Assembly (NCBI GenBank): GCA_963662175.1 | Contig: OY759219.1 | Location: 30,794,908-30,858,907, forward strand | Direction of reading: 5' to 3' | Length of the DNA stretch: 64,000 nucleotides | Source: Aradus depressus | Lineage: Eukaryota > Arthropoda > Insecta > Hemiptera > Aradidae | Shown here: piece after piece, positions 11,706 to 22,054 of the stretch | Numbering within the stretch: the stretch's first letter is position 1 | Layout of the letters: each line of letters opens with the position of its first letter | The notes under the pieces: model-generated | The model's input: only the letters and a program-made list of their open reading frames with translations | Told to the model about the DNA's origin: nothing | The model's database searches: none | Program-made: the position numbers and the translations under genes

Positions 11706-11790
11706 TATTTGGGACTTACTCTGGACAGACGACTGACATGGAACCCACATACAAGCCTCATACGTAATACACTAAACAAACTATTTAAAA
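11706..11790 (+). pseudogene. Jockey LINE fragment captured inside the hAT remnant
   Basis: Translates LGLTLDRRLTWNPHTSLIRN and continues for a few codons. It matches the segment at 3058-3140 and lacks both the rest of the RT and any 3' tail, so it is an internal fragment rather than an ordinary LINE insertion. Confidence 0.65.
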
Positions 11791-12209
11791 TAAATAGATA
11801 GCAATAAATTTTGTGTTTCCAGGGTTTTTATGGTTTCGACTAAAAACCCAACGTTTGTCGAAATGATGCATAAATATATATTTTTCAAAGAAGTTTTATG
11901 GAGTAAATTTTTGGCTTTTTGTATTGACACCGCTGCTGCATCATCCAGTTTAGAAACCACATTTTTAATTTTAACGAAATTTATTGAGTAGTAATGGGCT
12001 GCTTCTAGCCATGTTCCCCATCTTGTGATAATAGGTTCAGGAGGTAAATTTAATTCTGGGTAGGTCTCTTTTAATAGTTTTACTCGACTCGGCGCTTTCA
12101 GGAAGATTTTTTTCACATTGGAAATGAGTGCATCAACATCTTCAAATTCATTTTTGACAGTTTCTACAACTCTGTGAAGGGCATGTGATAGGCAGGTTAC
12201 GTGAATCAA
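11791..12209 (-). pseudogene. hAT-family transposase fragment
   Basis: Minus-strand frame from an ATG at 12209. Residues near the start read CLSHALHRVVE, then FLKAPSRV and PIITRWGTWLEAAHYY, with a later NVGFLVETIKTLE. These are typical of hAT-like transposase-derived proteins found widely in insects and other arthropods. The N-terminal BED finger, the first catalytic Asp region and the C-terminal dimerisation domain are all absent, so the fragment cannot be a working transposase. The host element is bounded by TAGGGCTYGGATGTT inverted ends. Family assignment is from recalled motifs. Confidence 0.7.
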
Positions 12210-12440
12210 ATGAGGGTAGAATAGAAGTGATGTACGAAGCAGAGATAAATATATGCAAATGCATTAACATCCGAGCCCTACCTGTAAGTAATCATTATTT
12301 TTTATTAATTATTTATATGCTAATTTATTTTATTTCTCTAGGTTTTTCCTTTCTTGTATTTTTATTACTATTTTATTTGACGTTTTATTTTATTTTTATT
12401 TGTTTTTTATTTATATATTTATAGTTAGTTATTATTTATT

Positions 12441-12769
12441 ATGAATCATGCCCGGGCTTTAACTACGAGGTCATATCGCCTACTACCAGAGCGCTCTTTC
12501 GTCACTCTGGTGGACATGAGCCCGACTCTACTGTGGGAGTTCTAAATTTTGCCTATCCTAAATTTTTATTCACCTAGGGCAGGGGTCTTTAACGAGTTCT
12601 TGACATCGTACAGGCTCAGGACCATCGGTTAACGTCTCATTCGATGGGCGGCGTGTTTAATTTTATTTTACCTCCCAGATAAAATAAACTAAGAGCCTCG
12701 GTAGGGTTTCCAACCCACGAACTTGAGCTCAGAAGGCAAGCACGCATACCACTGAGCTACCGGTGCCCT
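12441..12769 (-). mobile_element. tRNA-derived SINE, near full length
   Basis: Complete from AGAGGGCACCGGTAGCTCAG (minus strand) through central domain and 3' part to CCCGGGCATGATTCAT. The tail of AACCT units is absent. Several substitutions relative to the 17341 copy, for example in the GTCCTTCGGATGGGAC block, suggest an older insertion. Confidence 0.85.
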
Positions 12770-13311
12770 CTATTTATTTATACATATTTGTTTTATAATT
12801 TTTATTTTGTTTTCTTTCTCTTTTCTATATTTCGAACATTGTGAAACGTCCCGAAAAGTCGTCGTGAAAATGTCATTTCCGGAAAACTTTGTCAAAACCG
12901 GAAGCTGAGGACTAGAGTGGGGGAACATTTGAGGAGGGGCGACTCTGAATTTTCCAACACCTCCAAAACACAGAACAACAGGTCGGTTCAGTCTCGTTAC
13001 TACATCATATCCAAAAAAGTAGAAATATGAATACATTGGAGAGTATAGAAATTAAATTGGAAAGGAAGAAGAGAGAGTCCCCCCTCCTCAGTCTAGAGAG
13101 GGGATGGGAGGTTTGTCCAGTCTCACGTACTCCGTTCTCCCAGTTGTGACTCAGATGGTGGACAGGAATAACTCGTCTGTCCCCATATTTTAAATTGATG
13201 AAGCTTTTAGATTGTTTTATTTATTTATTTTTATTATAAAATTATTTAGTTTTCACTCGAACAATTTTTAAAAATTTTTTCAATTTTTTATCAGGTATAC
13301 TTTTTGCAATT
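12770..13311. other. Unassigned stretch
   Basis: Holds an 88-codon minus-strand frame (13036-12770) with no recognised domain. AT-rich except for 12880-13150. No gene called. Confidence 0.25.
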
Positions 13312-13500
13312 TAATATATTTATCTATGTTGCCTTTATATTATATTAAGGATGGTTTCTTTTGTAGACTGTCTGATGAAGAGGGAAACCTCGAAAGCCGG
13401 CTAGCTACTTCTAATAAAAATCTGTGAGAGTTCATACTACATTTTATTTGACAACCTGTGAAATAATCACTTTTCACTACATCAGCCATCTTCATATCTA
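13312..13500 (+). repeat. Single-arm copy of the 4.6-4.97 kb foldback repeat
   Basis: Direct-orientation relative of the right arm at 4782-4975, sharing 'attaaggatggtttctttt', the CTGATGAA, GAGG/CCTC, GAAA motif at 13372-13395, 'ctagctacttctaataaaaa' and 'catcagccatcttcatat'. No opposing arm is present here. Confidence 0.75.
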
Positions 13501-13964
13501 CATTTTGAGTCAACATGGACAAAGGGGAGAGAGAGAGAGAGCAATATTAGGTGGAGGCTTATCGTTAATTTGTTCTGTGGAAGTACATTTCTCGAGATGA
13601 GTGGCACCTTCAAAATGTTGTACATCTCCCCAGTGAGCCCTCCAACTTGTAGTATTCCGATGTTTCCAAAACGTTTCCAACTCCCTGTTCCTGCTTGCCA
13701 ACTAAGAGATGCTTCAGGAATGAGGAACTCTTCTAACAAGTTGCCTTTTAAAGAGTGTGATGAGTGGAGGCTGGTTAAGACATGAAAAGGAAAGAAGAGA
13801 AACTCCTCTGGGATAGCCGGCCCGTACAAGAGGCCTGATAAAGACGATGAAGATCTATCTGACGTACCCAGTGTCACAAAGAACAACCACTCCATAGCTC
13901 TTCATCTATGAAGGACATCTGCACTCGTCCAGGCTGTTGACCAGGCACACAGGAATAAGTTCAG
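13501..13964. other. Unassigned GC-balanced island
   Basis: Open on the minus strand for 137 codons (13895-13482) and partly open on the plus strand (13570-13785). No domain is recognised. A coding exon cannot be excluded but nothing positively supports it. Confidence 0.25.
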
Positions 13965-14455
13965 TAGTGCAAAAAAATTTGTTGGTGAATCACAAAATAT
14001 ATATAATATCTTAGACGAAAAGGACGACCACATGCACTTTATTCTGTATCCCCTAAATTTTATATGTAAAACCAGAACCCTTTAACGTCCTATTGGCACC
14101 TATTATCAGCTAAATCTACTAAAGAGGAGGGGATTAGAGAAGAGGCTCAACTCGAAAACTTTAAAACAGCTGTTCTAATGAACGTATCAACATGAAATTT
14201 CATATTTATAGTCAAAACCCAATGACAGCATAGCATGTCAAATTTCAGCGATATCGACTGAAGCGAAAGGAGGGTTCAGAGAAGGAGGCACAATTCAAAA
14301 ACGCTAATAACTGCCATTGATTTAGGAGCCCCTATGTAAGTGAAGTACTACTATAGCACAAACGGTCCATTAATTTTGAAGCCATTGCGAAAAGTTAATT
14401 GAATAATTCGTTCTGGGGAAGTAAAATGCTGGTGATTCACCGACTACTTTTATAT
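13965..14455 (+). repeat. F2 repeat copy
   Basis: Ends with the diagnostic F2 terminus 'ttctggggaagtaaaatgct' and 'ggtgattcaccgact'. The internal blocks 'aatgaacgtatcaacatgaa' and 'gatatcgactgaagcgaaag' match other F2 copies. The left part is interrupted. Confidence 0.7.
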
Positions 14456-14745
14456 GTATATGCAGAGCGCCATAAGAACGAAACTGATCTTCAGACAAAT
14501 TAGCCTAAAGCGTGGAGAATAGGGTGTACAGTGAGCGACGGACATAAACTTTAAGAGTAAATATAAACTTATTTTAATTTGAAATTCCCCCAACAGACAT
14601 AGTTCGGAGTCGTAAATTGGTTAACAGTCCAGACGTCAAGATATGTTAATACCGATTGAATCCTGAGAAGGATGGACTCTCAGATGTCTAATTGATAATC
14701 TGACGGTGAATATTCAGAGGATGGTGATCTTGAAGCGTCGACTTG
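14456..14745. other. Unassigned stretch
   Basis: Nothing recognised. Confidence 0.25.
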
Positions 14746-15180
14746 AATTAGACGCAGAGGAGGGTGTGAATTAATGTAGGGGCGCCATTTGGAGCAACAG
14801 ACTGGGGTCTCATCAGCACAATGCCAGGGAAGGCGATTATCAGGATGGCACTCCCGGGGCCAACCTCTAACTTGTCTAATACTCCGCACATTAATGTAGA
14901 GGTGCTATTTGGAGCAACAGACTGGGGTCTCATCAGCAAAATTCCAAGGAAAGCGATTATCAGGATGGCGCTCCCGGGTCCAACCTCTAACTTGCCTAAT
15001 ACTCCGCACATTAATGTAGAGGTGCCATTTGGAGCAACAAACTGGGGTCTCATCAGCACAGTGCCAGGGAAGGCGATTATCAGGATGGCACTCCCGGGGC
15101 CATCCTCTAACTTGTCTAATACTCCGCACATTAATGTAGAGGCTCCATTTGAATCAACAGACTGGGGTCTCATGAGTGTA
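14746..15180. repeat. 120-bp tandem repeat, about 3.4 units
   Basis: The landmark 'atttggagcaacagactggg' falls at about 14786, 14906 and 15026 with a diverged copy at 15146, giving a 120-bp unit. Because 120 is divisible by three, frames stay open on both strands (plus 14821-15186, minus 15173-14748). Neither is a recognised protein. Confidence 0.9.
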
Positions 15181-15224
15181 GTGTGAATCGTGCATGTGCA
15201 CCCAGAACCTCATAAAAAGAACAG

Positions 15225-15555
15225 AACCCAGAACCTCTCCTTCAGAATTTAACTGATTATGTCCTCATTGGGTTTTAACGTTAAATATAAAATTTTTTGT
15301 CGATACATTAATTACAATGGCGGTTATTAGAGTTTTTGAGTTATACCTCTCCCATAATACCCCCCTCCCATCTGTCCGATTTGATTACTGAAAATCAGTA
15401 GGTTTTGTTCTAATGGGAATTTGGTCATACATTGAAATATTTTTCATTTTAATTGGAATCCAGAGGTCAGAAAACATGATATTCCGTTGAAAACCGCATC
15501 GAATTGTTATATTACATAACTTCCCCTATACTTCGTATATCTGGGGAAATAAAAA
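15225..15555 (-). repeat. F2 repeat, 3' half with terminal hairpin
   Basis: Minus-oriented. Blocks 'cgatacattaattacaatgg' and 'cccataataccccc' lead to the terminal hairpin 'acttcccctatacttcgtat' and 'ctggggaaat'. Confidence 0.7.
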
Positions 15556-16027
15556 TGTCTCTTAATAATGGCTACAGAATCCTTTGCATTAACCACCACG
15601 TCTTGACTTATTTGTTTTTTACTAACCAAGCATGTGGTCTTTTTTACAGTTTAAATAAAGGAAAAATTAAAGAAAATACGTAATAATAAAAACAGCAGTA
15701 AAAAAACAAAAAGTAATAAAAAAAAAATACATCTGACAGAAGAAATTCTCATAAGTGTCAGTAAACTGGGAATGTCAACCTTCAAAATTCAATGAATATT
15801 CAAAAGGCGCTCGCTCCCAAGACGACAGAAGTTGTAATGTTTTTCCACAACTAAGGTTTTTTTACAGTTTCTAAGTTGAAAAACGTGGTCATATTGTGGA
15901 AATTTATATTAAAAAAGTCGCCGGTGAATCATCAGCCTTGTACTTTCTCCTGTGAACAGAAATTTGACTAACATAGTGGCTTCTGAATCTTTCTTATGGG
16001 GTTTTAAATTTTAATATATAATTTCTT
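15556..16027. other. AT-rich stretch with an F2 end fragment
   Basis: Near 15905-15960 there is a short F2 terminus ('gtcgccggtgaatcatcagc'). The remainder is AT-rich with poly(A) tracts and no gene. Confidence 0.35.
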
Positions 16028-16970
16028 GTACTCAATTTTTTTTATTTCTAGGTCTTCTCTTCCAATTAGTTTTCACTTTCACTATTTATTCATTTTTTGT
16101 ATAATAGTCAATTACAGTAGAACCTCTTTAAGTCGAAAACCTCCAAAACTCGAAAAAAAGTTTTGTTCCTTTCCCTTCAAGCCCCAAAACCTCCATTACT
16201 CGAAATCTCAACCCTCTATTAGTCGAAATAATCAGTGAGTCCCTACAAGACATTTTGGTACATATTTTCCCTCTATAACTCGAAAAAATAAATTGGACCT
16301 CTGTATTTCGAACATAGCAATGTTTTATTTTACAACCTTTACAACTCGATTATTTGAAACTTATTACCTCTATAGCTCGAAGAAAAATAAGTTACCGACT
16401 TTTGGAATTTGCCGACAATGTACACCATTGTTTTTTAGAAAACAATTTAGGAGTATACAATAAACAGGATTACCAATTATCTAAAGTAAAAAAAAAATAC
16501 TGAGAGTACGTATTTATTATTTTAAGGATGTTTTGAAATAATGTTGATTTATAATAAATATATATATGTTTGTTACCTCTGTAACTTGAATTTTTATTTA
16601 TTTCACCTCTCTAACTCAAAATTAGTTAGAATGAATCTTAACCTCTACAAGTCGAATCAAAATCCGCCTAAGTCGAAATCCTCCATAAGTCGAAAACTCT
16701 AAAACTCAAATTTTTTGGCGTCTCCCTTGATGTTCGACTTATAGAGGTTCTACTGTAGTTTGTTTTATTATAATGATATTATTGATGAATCCTCCAAATA
16801 GCAAGATTAATTTTATAATGTAACTAGTAACAAATGTTATTTCAGTCATTGAAAATGGGCAATGCCCATGAAACTGTTTGACTATTATACAAAAGATGAA
16901 TAAATAGTGAAAGTGTAAACTAATTGGGAGAGAAGACCTAAAATAATAAAAAAATTGAGTACAATAATTT
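16028..16970. mobile_element. Foldback element carrying a pogo-type MITE in its loop
   Basis: Outer arms 16028-16112 and 16880-16968 are inverted copies ('tctaggtcttctcttccaat' against 'attgggagagaagacctaaa'). Between them sits the MITE at 16115-16755, followed by a 6-bp-stem hairpin (ATGGGC, AAT, GCCCAT, 16855-16869) flanked by TTGAAA and GAAAC. Confidence 0.7.
16115..16755. mobile_element. MITE with pogo/Tigger-like ends
   Basis: Terminal inverted repeats CAGTAGAACCTCTTTAAGTC (left) and the complement of CAGTAGAACCTCTATAAGTC (right), flanked by TA on both sides (16113-16114, 16756-16757). Such ends with TA duplication are typical of pogo/Tigger-related Tc1-mariner elements. Internal sequence repeats 'cctctataactcgaa'-type blocks and has no transposase. 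Confidence 0.85.
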
Positions 16971-16974
16971 CAAC

Positions 16975-17165
16975 AAGTCTCCATACACAAAATATTGGAT
17001 ATATAATTTCATGTCGATACATTCATTACATCGGTTATTGGGATTTTTAAGTTGAGCCCCGTCTCCTTCTGCTCATTCCGCTGCAAATTAATAGATTTTG
17101 TACTTAAAGGGCTTTGAATTTACATATGAAATTTCATGTCAACGGCAGTTATGTGAGGTATAGTG
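16975..17165 (-). repeat. F2 repeat fragment
   Basis: Blocks 'atttcatgtcgatacattca' and 'ttgagccccgtctcc' identify an internal F2 piece in minus orientation. Confidence 0.6.
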
Positions 17166-17198
17166 CATGCAGTGGGTCAGAAAAAAATAAGAGAAAAG

Positions 17199-17752
17199 TG
17201 AACTTGAATAAAATAAAACTAGTTTATTTATGGTATTGTCTAATTTCACATAATATCTAATTTCACAAAAGAAGTCTTATCTCTTACACTTTTGACTGAG
17301 GATGGTAGAAATACCGAAAGTAGTCCCATGTACGTATATAGGTTAGGTTAGGTTTTATGACTCATGCCCGGGCTTTAACTACGAGGTCATATCGCCTACT
17401 ACCAGAGCGCTCTTTCGTCACTCTGGTGGACATGAGCCCGACTCTACTTTGGGAGTCCTAAATTTTGCCTACCCTAAATTTTTATTCATCTAGGGTAGGG
17501 GTCTTTAACGAGTACCTGACATCGTACAGGCTCGGGACCATCGCTTAACGTCCCATCCGAAGGACGGCGTGCTTAAGTTTATTTTACCTCCCAGATAAAA
17601 TAAACTAAGGGCCTCGGTCGGGCTACGAACCCACGACCTTGAGCTCAGAAGTCAAGCACGCATACCACTGAGCTACCGGCGCCCTCTGTACGTATATATA
17701 TTATGTGAAATTAGACAATACCATAAATGAACTAGTTTTATTTCATTCAAGT
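17199..17752. mobile_element. Foldback element interrupted by a SINE
   Basis: Arms 17199-17260 and 17696-17752 are inverted copies ('tatggtattgtctaatttca' against 'tgaaattagacaataccata'). The original loop (17261-17340) holds a CTGAGGAT, GGTA/TACC, GAAA motif at 17296-17319. A complete SINE later inserted at 17341. Confidence 0.8.
17341..17686 (-). mobile_element. Full-length tRNA-derived SINE with (AACCT)n tail and 12-bp duplication
   Basis: Reference copy for the family (346 bp). Minus strand: GGGCGCCGGTAGCTCAGTGG (A box), B box GGGTTCGTAGCCC, central domain with CCGTCCTTCGGATGGGACGT, 3' part ending GGCATGAGTCATAAAACC, then AACCT units (plus strand GGTTAGGTTAGG). Flanked on both sides by TGTACGTATATA (17329-17340 and 17687-17698), direct evidence of retrotransposition by target-primed insertion. 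It needs a partner LINE for reverse transcriptase. The partner is not identified, and the AACCT tail is a clue to it. Confidence 0.95.
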
Positions 17753-18149
17753 TCATTTGAATTATTTTCACAATATCTCTGCAATAATGTCAGTTTTCAT
17801 ATATCCGTTCTGATATATATTTTTAAAAGACACTTTTGTTGTATGAACATTCAATGTTATTCAATATTTTTCCTCTTATTCCTATCAATTCTTGAGCTAC
17901 TGTATGTTAGATTTCTTCTATAGGACTCTAGTTATATTAAATAAACATGTAATATTAGTAGCTTTTAAGAAAATTGAAAAATTTATTATCACAGCCAAAA
18001 TTTTGAAACTTAAGAAAAACTACTTGCATATTCATTATCATACTAATCATCATCTACTTGTATAATCAGCATCATCAAATTAATCAATAAACACTAGAAA
18101 ACTAAGATAAACAAAAACTTGGTTAAATTTTGTTATGTAGTGTTACTCG
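17753..18149. other. AT-rich stretch without genes
   Basis: AT-rich, short frames only. Confidence 0.3.
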
Positions 18150-18640
18150 TATTACAGTTTTTGTGTTAAGCCTCCGCCTTAACCCCTTACTTTTGGGCTT
18201 TTGGAAAAATTTACTTAGCCAGTTGGAAAAATTATAGGTAGTTATGTAATTGGTCAGAAATTTGATGTTTTTACATCGGAATTTCATGTTTTCCGACTCC
18301 GTGATTCCAAAAATGAAATACATTTTCCTGACTGCCTGTGAATACTACAAATTCCGATAAAATGATTAAAAGAGACACAAAAATTTGAATAACCGCCGTG
18401 GAATTAATATTTGAGGCGAAATTTTGTATGTAAAATCAAAACCCCTAAGGGTCGACATTAGTTTTCAGTAGAATCCGCTGAAGAAAAGGGAGGATCAGAG
18501 AAGGAGAACTTTCGATGTAATGAATGTATCGATACAAAATTTAGTATGATGTTTCAGAAGGCTCTTTGTAAGTCAACTATTGATTTTTAGTCCAAATGGT
18601 CGATTGGTCTCGAGTGGTTAGCCAAAATAATTGATTAATT
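18150..18640 (+). repeat. F2 repeat copy, rearranged
   Basis: From about 18235 it shows the plus F2 order: 'ggaatttcatgttttccgac', 'taagggtcgac', 'gatgtaatgaatgtatcgat', 'aaatttagtatgatg'. A short minus-oriented segment at the left suggests head-to-head rearrangement. Confidence 0.6.
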
Positions 18641-18734
18641 CGATCTAAGGATTTTTTCATTTTTGAGATGTGTTTTTTGTTTTGGCCTTACGATGCATAT
18701 TAGCCATGTCAATGTGTTATCTAGTTATATTTAT

Positions 18735-18863
18735 GACATCCATGGCCTCGGGAGGGGAGTTCTATCTACGAAATAAAACTCACCTCCCGGATGGGATTCG
18801 AATCCGCAAACCATGGTGAAAACATGCGACCAAAGCCCTACGCTCTAGCCCGCACGGCCTCCT
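18735..18863 (-). repeat. Second tRNA-like SINE head
   Basis: On the minus strand: GGAGGCCGTGCGGGCTAGAG (A-box region), a variable arm, then GCGGATTCGAATCCCATCC (B box and T arm) and a short downstream part. The head differs from the main SINE and looks closer to a long-variable-arm tRNA. It is not a functional tRNA because the acceptor stem does not close. Confidence 0.6.
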
Positions 18864-19485
18864 GGAATAAGTGTTCGAAAACACTAACTAATACCAAAGA
18901 AAACTCAACTGGAAATTTTTAAGAAAACTTTTCTTATACTTATGATTTTATCATGCTGTGATACAACATATGATCAGATCATGGATTGTTTCGTGTTATA
19001 AACAAAATGTCCACAACAATTGAATTAATTTACTAGCTTACACATGCAAATTAGTGGGGTTTTTCAAATACGAAAAACGTAAACTGCTTCGTATTTGATA
19101 AAATATAAGGCAAAAAAAGTACTCGAACAAAGCAAATTGTAAATGTAATTATTACACACTGATTGATCTCAATATATTATAATATATTCAAAAAAAAATT
19201 AATTATCTCAAGAAAAACTCGACCTTTGAAAACCCTCTGCTGAAGAACAGCCCTTGACGTTAAGGTAGGTTTCACCGGCCGACTGGCTCAGCGGAAAACC
19301 TGCCTCCTAAGCAGATCCCAAGGACACCTCCATCTTAGCAACGTCTTCAACAGTTCTGATAGAACCCAATATTAAATAACGGTATTGATATTATTTATAA
19401 GAAAAAATGAAGATTAAATATCTGCTGATTGTAACAGGTCTTTCTTATTGTGATAATTTAAAAAAAAATTATGTTAAATAAAATA
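18864..19485. other. AT-rich stretch, possible tRNA-like scrap
   Basis: Mostly AT-rich. Near 19281-19330, 'gccgactggctcagcggaaa' resembles an A box, but no B box follows. No gene seen. Confidence 0.3.
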
Positions 19486-19487
19486 CA

Positions 19488-19745
19488 ATTCAGCCGTTTC
19501 AGTCAAAAACCCTCAGACTAATAACACAGAGCCCCCTATACATAAACAATAGAACACTTCATAACGATCTTATGATACACACAGTATCCAACACAATTCA
19601 AACTACTTACATACGATTTTTTAGAAAACGTTACACACATACAAACTCAGAAATACGTACTTTATCTTCACAACACTTACCACATAACCCCCCACGAAGG
19701 TTGAAGAGAAGATGGAACCGCGACCTACTTGACGCGACACCTTGA
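19488..19745 (+). pseudogene. Jockey-type LINE reverse transcriptase, C-terminus
   Basis: An 85-codon open frame to a TGA at 19743-19745. It reads FQSKTLRLIT, then PLYINNRTLHNDL and, near the end, SSQHLPHNPPRRLKRRWNRD. This is the usual C-terminal tail of Jockey-clade ORF2, downstream of the polymerase domain. There is no in-frame ATG in an appropriate place and no RT core, consistent with 5' truncation during target-primed reverse transcription. It is better preserved than the related remnant at 3058-3425. Its 3' UTR runs to about 20165 and ends in ATTTATTTTATTTATTT-type sequence. Confidence 0.75.
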
Positions 19746-20165
19746 ATCATATTCGTTCTTAATATATATTTTTTTAAATATATTATTTTAATTTACTTTT
19801 ATCATTTCTCCCATCCATCAAAATTGTCTTTCAATTCCTTTTTATTTATTTTATTTATTTATTTTTTTTTTCTGTTCTTCTCCTAATAATTAAGATAAGT
19901 TTTCGTCCCGAGGACCTACCACTGGGGTGGCCTTTCTCTCACATGCCATTCACGCCAACATACCTACCAACATAGATGCTGGTTGTTGCACACTAGCACT
20001 ATTACTTTTGGAGAAAATGCAAAAACTTAATTGATTAAATGCTGGGGAAGTACATTGCAGTTGATTCGTCATCACTATTTTTTACTATTATTGTTATTAT
20101 TAATGTATAAATTTTTATGACGTACCTATTATCTATGGTTTAACGGAAATAAATATTATTATTTT
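19746..20165 (+). mobile_element. 3' UTR of the truncated Jockey LINE
   Basis: Follows the stop codon. It contains a GC-richer block ('gtcccgaggacctaccactg') and ends in an AT-rich tail near 20160. An F2 terminus fragment ('ctggggaagtacattgcagt' with a decayed hairpin) lies at about 20040-20090, so the region is composite. Confidence 0.5.
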
Positions 20166-20204
20166 ATTTATTTTATTTATTTATATATCTCCTATAGATT
20201 ATAG

Positions 20205-20640
20205 TATTATAATCGTGCGAAAATCGGAGTCAGTTCTCAAAGTATTTTTACGTTTCCAGGTCCCCTCGTTTTGACCATTTTCGCGTATATGTCAGTGATG
20301 GAAAGTTGTAAGCGCTCTAACGCAGAGGCGGCTATAGCTATGAACTTGAAATTTGGAATGAAGAAGTCACATGTGCTATCTAATAACTGATTCGATTTTG
20401 ACCGAAATCAGTAGAATATTAAGACCACTTTACTCCTGGGAAAAAATACATTTTACAAGATACCGCTTGCATTTATGATCTAATCAAACAATTTTTTAAG
20501 TAAAAGTTGTAGGTAGAGAAAATTAAAAGACGCATTTTATATGTAATACGATTTTTCCCAAGTCGTCTGGTTTTTGAGAAATATGCCGAAGACAGTCGAG
20601 CGCTCGTATCCAATTCGATTTTTCTTAAATGCATTTCTAT
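20205..20640 (+). repeat. F3 repeat copy
   Basis: Among the better preserved F3 copies: 'tttacgtttccaggtcccct', 'ttttgaccattttcgcgtat', 'gtcacatgtgctatctaata', 'aaattaaaagacgcatttta', 'tttttgagaaatatgccgaa'. Confidence 0.7.
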
Positions 20641-21000
20641 CGAATTAGATGAAATAAGGATATCGTATGCATGCCCTTCCCAGATCTTGTCTTCTTCTCA
20701 AGACAAAACAAACAAACAAAAGATCTTTTTAACAATGTATCAAGTTAAAATAATAATTTTGTCTGAAACTTTTCAAAGGGAGGCATTTTACTAAATAGAG
20801 GTCGTTAATGACTGGAGAACAATTTAAATATCCATTAACTGAAAGTTCCAGCCTTATATATTTCAAAGAGAAAATTTTCTCTTCACGCCCCCCCCCCCCC
20901 CCCTCCCCCCCAAATGAAAACAGATTATTAAATCAATGTTTGTGATAACTTACTCACTCTTGCCATAGAAGCGAGAATTTGAAAAAGTTTTAAATAATAA
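20641..21000. other. Unassigned stretch with a poly(C) tract
   Basis: Poly(C)/poly(CCT) low-complexity run at about 20888-20910. No gene. Confidence 0.35.
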
Positions 21001-21260
21001 TATAGCAAAAATTTCTCTCCCGTCGCCACCCCCCGACCATCAGACAAAATTTGAGATCATATTACTAAACTACTTTTTTCGGGGGTCACCTAGAAAAAAT
21101 CCTGTTTACGAAATACATTGCCAAAATGTTGTTTTGAAAGCATTTTTTTAGACGTTTGCTTGATTTATGCAAAAACGGTGAAATCTATCGAAAAATTATT
21201 TCTTACCAAAAATATTCCTTATTAAATTTCTAATTGCCTATGTTCCTCTAGGATCAATAT
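21001..21260 (+). repeat. F3 repeat, 3' part
   Basis: 'ttagacgtttgcttgattta', 'tgcaaaaacggtgaaatcta' and 'tcgaaaaattatttcttacc' mark the F3 3' half. Confidence 0.65.
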
Positions 21261-21554
21261 GACCAAATTGCAAAGTTGTGAAGCCCTAAAGAATGTATAA
21301 TAAACAAATATTTCTTATTCCAATCACATTCATACAGATCTCTCTCCTCCCCTCTTCCTTCTGTCAAATTCGTAAGTATAAGAAAGTGACATTTAGGGGA
21401 GGGGGGGGGGGATGGGGAGGGAAAATGTGTAAAAACATGGTTCAGAGAAAGTTCTATTATGTGTAAAGTGCAGTGGACTGCAGATATATTAAATACATGT
21501 CTGTGAAAACTGAGCCCCGCCATTAGCAAATACGGCACACTATAAATATTGTTG
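21261..21554. other. Unassigned stretch with poly(G) tract
   Basis: Poly(G) run at 21400-21411. No gene recognised. Confidence 0.3.
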
Positions 21555-21765
21555 GGCTCAAGCTCGCAGGTCGAAACCCGGCAGAGGCCCTTAGTTTTTT
21601 TTTCTGGGAGAGTAAAAACGTTGACCATGCCGTCCTTCGGATGGGGACATCAGAGTCGGGCTCATGTCCACTAAGGCGTCGAAAACGCGCTCTGTTAGAA
21701 GGCGATGTGACTTGACATTTAAAGCCTGGGCACGAGTCATAATAACTAACACTACAAAAATGGCG
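21555..21765 (+). mobile_element. SINE copy, decayed with central deletion
   Basis: B box region GGTCGAAACCCGGC is present. The sequence then jumps from 'gccgtccttcggatgggga' straight to 'cagagtcgggctcatgtcca', losing the part around the TACTCGTTAA block. The A box is missing. Confidence 0.7.
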
Positions 21766-22054
21766 ACCTACCCAAAATGGCGACTGCAGACGATCTATTG
21801 GCGGATCTACGGTCTCGTGACACATGATCTGCGCCACTTGAAGGGTTGCCTCTAAGACCATTAGACCCTTCAAGACTCCTGCAACGTAGCAACTTCTAAA
21901 TCCACTTTTAACTACCAACAAATTGTGTATATCTTCGCGTCTCCTATTACATAATGCACTTCTCCTAATATAGTTTGTAGTGTTAACAGGATCAATGAAT
22001 ACCTGGAACTGTTAAGACAACAGAACTTGTAATGATCCAGCACTTGCAACGTTC
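21766..22054. other. Unassigned stretch
   Basis: Mixed composition, no gene. Confidence 0.25.

Larger units (their letters stand above)
11570..12281 (-). mobile_element. hAT-type transposon remnant
   Basis: Ends carry imperfect ~20-bp inverted repeats: TAGGGCTTGGATGTTTATGC at 11570 and the complement of TAGGGCTCGGATGTTAATGC at about 12262-12281. A fragment of hAT-like transposase lies inside on the minus strand, and an 80-bp Jockey fragment lies at 11706-11790. An exact 8-bp target duplication is not visible, so the outer limits are provisional. Confidence 0.65.

Noticed and set aside
14748..15186. Two opposite-strand frames in the 120-bp repeat as genes
   Set aside because: Unit length divisible by three explains the openness; peptides are unrecognised.
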